Positions 53,651 through 63,390 of a DNA stretch of 64,000 nt are shown here, piece after piece. Under the pieces are notes generated by a model. That model searched no databases. It had not been told where the DNA came from and saw nothing but the letters and a program-made list of their open reading frames with translations. Origin of the DNA: Odiellus spinosus (taxonomy: Eukaryota; Arthropoda; Arachnida; Opiliones; Phalangiidae); assembly GCA_963920705.1 (NCBI GenBank), contig OY987238.1, positions 1,113,606 to 1,177,605 on the forward strand, read 5' to 3'. A program made the position numbers and the translations under genes. How positions within the stretch are numbered: position 1 is the stretch's first letter; every line of letters begins with the position of its first letter.

Positions 53651-56540
53651 TTGGGAAATTGGTGGATATACTTGGGAAATTGGTGGATCTATACTTGGGA
53701 AATTTGTGAATCTATATTTGGAAAATTTGTGAATCTATACTTGGAAAATTTGTGAATCTATACTTGGGATATTTGTGAATCTATACTTGGAAAATTTGTG
53801 AATCTATACTTGGGAAATTTGTCAATCTATACTTGGGAAATTGGTGGATCTATACTTGGGAAATTGGTGGATCTATACATGGGAAATTTGTCAATCTATA
53901 CTTCGGAAATTTGTGGATCTATACTTGGGAAATTTGTCAATCTATACATGGGAAATTTTTGGATCTATACTTGGGAAATTTGTGAATCTAAACTTGGGAA
54001 ATTTGTGAATCTATACTTGGGAAATTGGTGGATCTATACTTGGGAAATATGTGAATCTATATTTGGGAAATTGGTGGATATACTTGGGAAATTGGTGGAT
54101 CTATACTTGGAAAATTTGTGAATCTATACTTGGGAAATTTGTCAATCTATACTTCGGAAATTAGTGGATCTATACTTGGGAAATTTGTCAATCTATACTT
54201 GGGAAATTTGTCAATCTATACTTGGGAAATTTGTGGATCTATACTTGGGAAATTTGTGAATCTAAACTTTGGAAATTTGTGAATCTATACTTGGGAAATT
54301 TGTGAATCTATACTTGGAAAATTTGTGAATCTATATTTGGGAAATTTGTGAATCTATGCATGGGAAATTTGTGAATCTATACTTGGAAAATTTGTGAATC
54401 TATACTTGGGAAATCTGTGAATCTATACTTGGAACATTTGTGAATCTATACGTGGGAAATTTGTGAATCTATACTTGGAAAATTTGTGAATCTATGCTTG
54501 GGAAATTTTTGAATCTATACTTGGAAAATTTGTGAATCTATACTTGGAAAATTTGTGAATCTATACTTCGGAAATTTGTGAATCTATACTTGGGAAATTT
54601 GTACTCTATACTTAGGAAATATGTGAATCTATACTTGGGAAATTGGTGGATCAATACTTGGGAAATTGGTGGATCTATACTTGGGAAATTTGTGAATCTA
54701 TACTTGGGAAATTTGTGAATCTATACTTGGAAAATTTGTGAATCTATACATGGAAAATTTGTGAATCTATACTTGGAAAATTTGTGAATCTATAGTTGGG
54801 AAATTTGTGAATCTATACTTGGGAAATTTGTGAATCTATACTTGGGAAATTTGTGAATCTATACTTGGAAAATTTGTGAATCTATACTTGAAAAATTTGT
54901 GAATCTATACTTGGAAAATTTGTGAATCTATACTTGAGAAATTTGTGAATCCATACTTGGAACATTTGTGAATCTATGCTTGGGAAATTTGTCAATCTAT
55001 ACTTGGGAAATTTGTGGATCTATACTTGGGAAATTTGTGAATCTATACTTGGAAAATTTGTGAATCTATAGTTGGGAAATTTGTGAATCTATACTTGGGA
55101 AATTTGTGAATCTATACTTGGGAAATTTGTGAATCTATACTTGGAAAATTTGTGAATCTATACTTGAAAAATTTGTGAATCTATACTTGGAAAATTTGTG
55201 AATCTATACTTGGGAAATTTGTGAATCCATACTTGGAACATTTGTGAATCTATGCTTGGGAAATTTGTCAATCTATACTTGGGAAATTTGTGAATCTATA
55301 CTTGGGAAATTTGTGAATCTATACTTGGAAAATTTGTGAATCTATATTTGGAAAATTTGTGAATCTATACTTGGAAAATTTGTGAATCTATACTTGGGAA
55401 ATTGGTGGATCTATACTTGTGAAATTTGTGAATCTATACTTGAGAAATTTGTGAATCTATACGTGGGAAATTTGTGAATCTCTACTTGGGAAATTTGCGA
55501 ATCTATACTTGGAAAATTTGTGAATCTATGCTTGGGAAATTTGTGAATCTATACTTGGGAAATATGTGAATCTATACTTGGGAAATTGGTGGATCTATAC
55601 TTGGGAAATTGGTGGATCTATACTTGGGAAATTTGTGAATCTATACTTGGGAAATTTGTGAATCTATACTTGGAAAATTTGTGAATCTATACTTGGAAAA
55701 TTTGTGAATCTATACTTGGAAAATTTGTGAATCTAAACTTGGGAAATTTGTGAATCTATTCTTGGGAAATTTGTGAATCTATACTTGGGAAATTTGTGAA
55801 TCTATACTTGGGAAATTTGTGAATCTATACTTGGAAAATTTGTCAATCTATACTTGGAAAATTTGTGAATCTATACTTGGAAAATTTGTGAATCTATACT
55901 TGGAAAATTTGTGAATCTATACTTGGAAAATTTGTGAATCTATACTTGGAAAATTTGTGAATCTATACTTGGGAAATTGGTGGATATACTTGGGAAATTG
56001 GTGGATCTATACTTGGGAAATTTGTGAATCTATATTTGGAAAATTTGTGAATCTATACTTGGAAAATTTGTGAATCTATACTTGGGATATTTGTGAATCT
56101 ATACTTGGAAAATTTGTGAATCTATACTTGGGAAATTTTTCAATCTATACTTGGGAAATTGGTGGATCTATACTTGGGAAATTGGTGGATCTATACTTGG
56201 GAAATTGGTGGATCTATACTTGGGAAATTTGTGAATCTATACTTGGGAAATATGTGAATCTATACTTGGGAAATTGGTGGATCTATACTTGGGAAATTGG
56301 TGGATCTATACTTGGGAAATTTGTGAATCTATACTTGGGAAATTTGTGAATCTATACTTGGAAAATTTGTGAATCTATACTTGGAAAATTTGTGAATCTA
56401 TACTTGGAAAATTTGTGAATCTATAGTTGGGAAATTTGTGAATCTATACTTGGGAAATTTGTGAATCTATACTTGGGAAATTTGTGAATCTATACTTGGA
56501 AAATTTGTGAATCTATACTTGAAAAATTTGTGAATCTATA
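53650..56540 (+). repeat. Displaced copy of the 41.7-44.6 kb segment (offset 11.8-12.0 kb)
   Basis: The order from gggatattt and ggtggat through the 21-bp member, atgcatggg, gtactctatac (gtagtctatac in the other copies), atagtt, gtgaatccatac, gcgaat and the triple ggtggat run follows 41.7-44.6 kb. Measured offsets are 11,937 bp (42111 to 54048), 11,960 bp (42400 to 54360; 42641 to 54601) and 11,823 bp (43675 to 55498; 44293 to 56116). The changes are an extra monomer and the absence here of the second 390-bp copy, partly compensated by a local repeat near 54,960-55,260. Confidence 0.83.
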
Positions 56541-57540
56541 CTTGGAAAATTTGTGAATCTATACTTGGAAAATTTGTGAATCTATGCTTGGAAAATTTGT
56601 GAATCTATACTTGGAAAATTTGTGAATCTATACTTGGAAAATTAGTGAATCTATACTTGGAAAATTTGTGAATCTATACTTGGGAAATTGGTGGATATAC
56701 TTGGGAAATTGGTGGATCTATACTTGGGAAATTTGTCAATCTATACATGGGAAATTTGTGGATCTATACTTGGGAAATTTGTGAATCTAAACTTGGGAAA
56801 TTTGTGAATCTATACTTGGGAAATATGTGAATCTATACTTGGGAAATTGGTGGATATACTTGGGAAATTGGTGGATCTATACTTGGAAAATTTGTGAATC
56901 TATACTTGATAAATTTGTCAATCTATACTTCGGAAATTTGTGGATCTATACTTGGGAAATTTGTCAATCTATACTTGGGAAATTTGTGGATCTATACTTG
57001 GGAAATTTGTGAATCTAAACTTCGGAAATTTGTGAATCTATACTTGGGAAATTTGTGAATCTATACTTGGAAAATTTGTGAATATATATTTGGGAAATTT
57101 GTGAATCTATGCTTGGGAAATTTGTGAATCTATACTTGGAAAATTTGTGAATCTATACTTGGGAAATTTGTGAATCTATACTTGGAACATTTGTGAATCT
57201 ATACGTGGGAAATTTGTGAATCTATACTTGGAAAATTTGTGAATCTATGCTTGGGAAATTTGTGAATCTATACTTGGAAAATTTGTGAATCTATACTTGG
57301 AAAATTTGTGAATCTATACTTCGGAAATATGTGAATCTATACTTGGGAAATTTGTGAATCTATACTTAGGAAATATGTGAATCTATACTTGGGAAATTGG
57401 TGGATCTATACTTGGGAAATTGGTGGATCTATACTTGGGAAATTTGTGAATCTATACTTGGGAAATTTGTGAATCTATACTTGGAAAATTTGTGAATCTA
57501 TACTTGGAAAATTTGTGAATCTATACTTGGGAAATTTGTG
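56540..57540 (+). repeat. Left-family block embedded in right-family array
   Basis: A 228-bp block starts at 56827 with its preceding acatgg, gtggat and ctaaac monomers (about 56,730-57,030). It carries the cttgataaa marker otherwise seen at about 14.49, 16.92, 20.59, 22.24, 24.76 and 26.64 kb. The nearest such relative is about 30 kb upstream. It is followed by ctaaac-cttcgg, gaatatatatttg, ggaacatt, acgtgg, cttagg and two ggtggat monomers in the left-family order. The flanks on both sides are right-family monomers rich in ggaaaatt. Confidence 0.82.
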
Positions 57541-58900
57541 AATCTATAGTTGGAAAATTTGTCAATCTATACTTGGAAAATTTGTGAATCTATACTTGGA
57601 AAATTTGTGAATCTATACTTGGAAAATTTGTGAATCTATACTTGGAAAATTTGTGAATCTATACTTGGAAAATTTGTGAATCTATACTTGGGAAATTGGT
57701 GGATATACTTGGGAAATTGGTGGATCTATACTTGGGAAATTTGTGAATCTATATTTGTAAAATTTGTGAATCTATACTTGGAAAATTTGTAAATCTATAC
57801 TTGGGATATTTGTGAATCTATACTTGGAAAATTTGTGAATCTATACTTGGGAAATTTGTGAATCTATACTTGGAACATTTGTGAATCTATACGTGAGAAA
57901 TTTGTGAATCTATACTTGGAAAATTTGTGAATCTATGCTTGGGAAATTTGTGAATCTATACTTGGAAAATTTGTGAATCTATACGTGGGAAATTTGTGAA
58001 TCTATACTTGGAAAATTTGTGAATCTATGCTTGGGAAATTTGTGAATCTATACTTGGAAAATTTGTGAATCTATACTTGGAAAATTTGTGAATCTATACT
58101 TCGGAAATATGTGAATCTATATTTGGAAAATTTGTGAATCTATACTTGGAAAATTTGTAAATCTATACTTGGGATATTTGTGAATCTATACTTGGAAAAT
58201 TTGTGAATCTATACTTGGGAAATTTGTCAATCTATACTTGGGAAATTGGTGGATCTATACTTGGGAAATTGGTGGATCTATACTTGGGAAATTGGTGGAT
58301 CTATACTTGGGAAATTTGTGAATCTATACTTGGGAAATATGTGAATCTATACTTGGGAAATTGGTGGATCTATACTTGGGAAATTGGTGGATCTATACTT
58401 GGGAAATTTGTGAATCTATACTTGGGAAATTTGTGAATCTATACTTGGAAAATTTGTGAATCTATACTTGGAAAATTTGTGAATCTATACTTGGGAAATT
58501 TGTGAATCTATACTTGGGAAATTTGTGAATCTATACTTGGGAAATTTGTGAATCTATACTTGGAAAATTTGTGAATCTATGCTTGGAAAATTTGTGAATC
58601 TATACTTGGAAAATTTGTGAATCTATACTTGGAAAATTAGTGAATCTATACTTGGAAAATTTGTGAATCTATACTTGGAACATTTGTGAATCTATACTTG
58701 GGAAATTTGTCAATCTATACTTGGGAAATTTGTGGATCTATACTTGGGAAATTTGTGAATCTATACTTCGGAAATTTGTGAATCTATACTTGGGAAATTT
58801 ATGAATCTATACTTGGAAAATCTGTGAATCTATGTTTGGGAAATTTGTGAATCTATACTTGGAAAATTTGTGAATCTATACTTGGGAAATTGGTGGATCT
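57540..58900 (+). repeat. Right-family HOR segment with a partial local duplication
   Basis: Runs of ggaaaatt monomers, a 21-bp member near 57,700, gggatattt near 57,800 and again near 58,170, and the triple ggtggat run at 58,245-58,300 are present. The last of these matches 56,155-56,210 at 2,087 bp (56116 to 58203). An acgtgagaaa monomer near 57,890 and an acgtgggaaa monomer 92 bp (four monomers) later, near 57,982, mark a short internal duplication. Confidence 0.75.
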
Positions 58901-60900
58901 ATACTTGGGAAATTTGTGAATCTATACTTGGGAAATTTGTGAATCTATACGTGGGAAATTTGTGAATCTCTACTTGGGAAATTTGCGAATCTATACTTGG
59001 AAAATTTGTGAATCTATGCTTGGGAAATTTGTGAATCTATACTTGGGAAATATGTGAATCTATACTTGGGAAATTGGTGGATCTATACTTGGGAAATTGG
59101 TGGATCTATACTTGGGAAATTTGTGAATCTATACTTGGGAAATTTGTGAATCTATACTTGGAAAATTTGTGAATCTATACTTGGAAAATTTGTGAATCTA
59201 TACTTGGAAAATTTGTGAATCTAAACTTGGGAAATTTGTGAATCTATTCTTGGGAAATTTGTGAATCTATACTTTGGAAATTTGTGAATCTATACTTGGA
59301 AAATTTGTGAATCTATACTTGGAAAATTTGTGAATCTATACTTGGAAAATTTGTGAATCTATACTTGGAAAATTTGTGAATCTATACTTGGAAAATTTGT
59401 GAATCTATACTTGGAAAATTTGTGAATCTATACTTGGAAAATTTGTGAATCTATACTTGGGAAATTGGTGGATATACTTGGGAAATTGGTGGATCTATAC
59501 TTGGGAAATTTGTGAATCTATATTTGGAAAATTTGTGAATCTATACTTGGAAAATTTGTGAATCTATACTTTGGAAATTTGTGAATCTATACTTGGAAAA
59601 TTTGTGAATCTATACTTGGGAAATTTGTCAATCTATACTTGGGAAATTGGTGGATCTATACTTCGGAAATATGTGAATCTATACTTGGGAAATTTGTGAA
59701 TCTATACTTGGGAAATTTGTGAATCTATACTTGGGAAATTTGTGAATCTATACTTGGGAAATTTGTGAATCTATACTTGGGAAATTTGTGAATCTATACT
59801 TGGAAAATATGTGAATCTATACTTGAAAAATTTGTGAATCTATACTTGGAAAATTTGTGAATCTATACTTGGGAAATTTGTGAATCTATACTTGGAACAT
59901 TTGTGAATCTATACTTGGGAAATTTGTCAATTTATACTTGGGAAATTTGTGGATCTATACTTGGGAAATTTGTGAATCTATACTTCGGAAATTTGTGAAT
60001 CTATACTTGGGAAATTTGTGAATCTATACTTGGAAAATCTGTGAATCTATATTTGGGAAATTTGTGAATCTATACTTGGAAAATTTGTGAATCTATACTT
60101 GGGAAATTGGTGGATCTATACTTGGGAAATTTGTGAATCTATACTTGGGAAATTTGTGAATCTATACGTGGGAAATTTGTGAATCTCTACTTGGGAAATT
60201 TGCGAATCTATACTTGGAAAATTTGTGAATCTATGCTTGGGAAATTTGTGAATCTATACTTGTGAAATATGTGAATCTATACTTGGGAAATTGGTGGATC
60301 TATACTTGGGAAATTGGTGGATCTATACTTGGGAAATTTGTGAATCTATACTTGGGAAATTTGTGAATCTATACTTGGAAAATTGGTGAATCTATACTTG
60401 GAAAATTTGTGAATCTAAACTTGGGAAATTTGTGAATCTATTCTTGGGAAATTTGTGAATCTATACTTGGGAAATTTGTGAATCTATACTTGGAAAATTT
60501 GTGAATCTATACTTGGAAAATTTGTGAATCTATACTTGGAAAATTTGTGAATCTATACTTGGAAAATTTGTGAATCTATACTTGGAAAATTTGTGAATCT
60601 ATACTTGGAAAATTTGTGAATCTATACTTGGAAAATTTGTGAATCTATACTTGGGAAATTGGTGGATATACTTGGGAAATTGGTGGATCTATAATTGGGA
60701 AATTTGTGAATCTATATTTGGAAAATTTGTGAATCTATACTTGGAAAATTTGTGAATCTATACTTTGGAAATTTGTGAATCTATACTTGGAAAATTTGTG
60801 AATCTATACTTGGGAAATTTGTCAATCTATACTTGGGAAATTGGTGGATCTATACTTAGGAAATTGGTGGATCTATACTTGGAAAATTTGTGAATCTATA
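58900..60900 (+). repeat. About 1.2-kb tandem duplication
   Basis: gcgaat repeats at 58986 and 60203 (1,217 bp, 53 monomers less 2 bp). The 21-bp ggtggatatac monomer repeats at 59467 and 60661 (1,194 bp), so the second copy has one monomer fewer between these marks. Both copies hold a run of about eight consecutive ggaaaatt monomers (near 59,285-59,455 and 60,480-60,650), the most homogeneous stretches in the window. Confidence 0.85.
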
Positions 60901-62990
60901 CTTGGAAAATTTGTGAATCTATACTTGGAAAATTTGTGAATCTATACTTGGGAAATTGGTGGATATACTTGGAAAATTTGTGAATCTATACTTGGAAAAT
61001 TTGTGAATCTATACTTGGAAAATTTGTGAATCTATACTTGAAAAATTTGTCAATCTATACTTGGGAAATTGGTGGATATACTTGGGAAATTGGTGGATCT
61101 ATACTTGGGAAATTTCTGAATCCATATTTGGAAAATTTGTGGATCTATACTTGGAAAATTTGTGGCTCTATACTTGGGAAATTTGTGAATCTATACTTGG
61201 AAAATTTGTGAATCTATACTTGGGAAATTTGTCAATCTATACTTGGGAAATTTGTGGATCTATACTTGGGAAATTTGTGAATCTAAACTTCGGAAATTTG
61301 TGAATCTATACTTGGGAAATTTGTGAATCTATACTTGGAAAATTTGTGAATCTATATTTGGGAAATTTGCGAATCTATACTTGGAAAATTTGTGAATCTA
61401 TACTTGGAAAATTTGTGAATCTATACTTGGGAAATTTGTGGATCTATACTTGTGAAATTGGTGGATCTATACTTGGGAAATTTGTGAATCTATGCTTGGG
61501 AAATTTGTGAATCTATACTTGGGAAATTTGTGAATCTCTACTTGGGAAATTTGTGAATCTATACTTGGAAAATTTGTGAATCTATGCTTGGGAAATTTGT
61601 GAATCTATACTTGGAAAATTTGTGAATCTATACTTGGAAAATTTGTGAATCTATACTTCGGAAATTTGTGAATCTATACTTGGTAAATTTGTGAATCTAT
61701 ACTTGGGAAATATGTGAATCTATACTTGGAAAATTTGTGAATCTATATTTGGGAAATTTGTGAATCTATATTTGGGAAATTTGTAAATCTATACTTGGGA
61801 AATTTGTGAATCTATACTTGGGAAATTGGTGGATCTATACTTGGGAAATTTGTGAATCTATACTTGGGAAATTTGTGAATCTGTATGTGGGAAATTTATG
61901 AATCTCTACTTGGGAAATTTGTGAATCTATACTTTGAAAATTTGTGAATCTATGCTTGGGAAATTTGTGAATCTATACTTGGAAAATTTGTGAATCTATA
62001 CTTGGAAAATTTGTGAATCTATACTACGGAAATTTGTGAATCTATACTTGGGAAATTTGTGAATCTATACTTGGGAAATATGTGAATCTATACTTGAGAA
62101 ATTGGTGGATCTATACTTGGGAAATTGGTGGATCTATACTTGGGAAATTTGTGAATCTATACTTGGGAAATTTGTGAATCTATACTTGGAAAATTTGTGA
62201 ATCTATACTTGGGAAATTTGTGAATCTATACTTGGAAAATTTGTGAATCTATGCTTGGAAAATTTGTGAATCTATACTTGGAAAATTTGTGAATCTATAC
62301 TTGGAAAATTTGTGAATCTATACTTGGAAAATTTGTGAATCTATACTTGGGAAATTGGTGGATATACTTGGAAAATTTGTGAGTCTATACTTGGAAAATT
62401 TGTGAATCTATACTTGGAAAATTTGTGAATCTATACTTGAAAAATTTGTGAATCTATACTTGGAAAATTTGTGAATCTATACTTGGGAAATTGATGGATA
62501 TACTTGGGAAATTGGTGGATCTATACTTGGGAAATTTGTGAATCTATATTTGGAAAATTTGTGAATCTATACTTGAAAAATTTGTGAATCTATACTTGGA
62601 AAATTTGTGAATCTATACTTGGGAAATTTGTGAATCTATACTTGGGAAATTTGTGAATCTATACTTGAGAAATTGGTGGATCTATACTTGGGAAATTTGT
62701 GAATCTATACTTCGAAAATTTGTGAATCTATACTTGGGAAATTTGTAAATCTATACTTGGGAAATATGTGAATCTATACTTGGGAAATTGGTGGATATAC
62801 TTGGGAAATTGGTGGATCTATACTTGGAAAATTTGTGAATCTATACTTGGAAAATTTGTGAATCTATACTTGGGAAATTTGTGAATCTATACTTGGAAAA
62901 TTTGTGAATCTATACTTGGGAAATTTGTCAATCTATACTTGGGAAATTTGTCAATCTATACTTGGGAAATTTGTGAATCTATACTTGGAA
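60900..62990 (+). repeat. Less ordered monomers
   Basis: Monomers here carry several variants found nowhere else in the window (ttctgaatccat, gtggctctatac near 61,164, ctgtatgtgg near 61,882, ctatactacgg near 62,025, gtgagtctatac near 62,382, gatggatatac near 62,493). I could not find a clean adjacent HOR copy. A left-type junction with a 21-bp monomer occurs at about 62,770-62,800. Confidence 0.7.
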
Positions 62991-63390
62991 AATTTGTGAA
63001 TATATACTTCGGAAATTGGTGGATCTATACTTGGGAAATTGGTGGATCTATACTTGGGAAATTTGTGAATCTATACTTGGGAAATTTGTGAATATATATT
63101 TGTGAAATTTGTGAATCTATACTTGGGAAATTTGTGAATCTATACTTGGAAAATTTGTGAATCTATGCTTGGGAAATTTGTGAATCTATACTTGGAAAAT
63201 TTGTGAATCTATACTTGGAAAATTTGTGAATATATACTTCGGAAATTGGTGGATCTATACTTGGGAAATTGGTGGATCTATACTTGGGAAATTTGTGAAT
63301 CTATACTTGGGAAATTTGTGAATATATATTTGTGAAATTTGTGAATCTATACTTGGAAAATTTGTGAATCTATACTTCGGAAATTTGTCA
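62990..63390 (+). repeat. 230-bp tandem duplication (ten monomers)
   Basis: The tatatacttcgg monomer at 63001 and 63231, and the following aatatatatttgtgaaa monomer at 63091 and 63321, repeat at exactly 230 bp, with two ggtggat monomers between them. There are no short monomers in this unit. Confidence 0.9.

Noticed and set aside
41873..54121. Longest open frames (103-107 codons at 41873, 52505 and 53798)
   Set aside because: They have the same origin as the shorter frames: runs of ggtggat and gtcaat monomers plus 21-bp members extend the open phase. Nothing else suggests coding.
45250..63330. TATA-like stretches (gaatatatatttg near 45,250, 47,050, 49,260, 51,390, 57,080, 63,091 and 63,321) as promoters
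   Set aside because: They are monomers with the C8A and C13T variants. They have no associated gene, initiator or other promoter element, and they recur only with the HOR copies.
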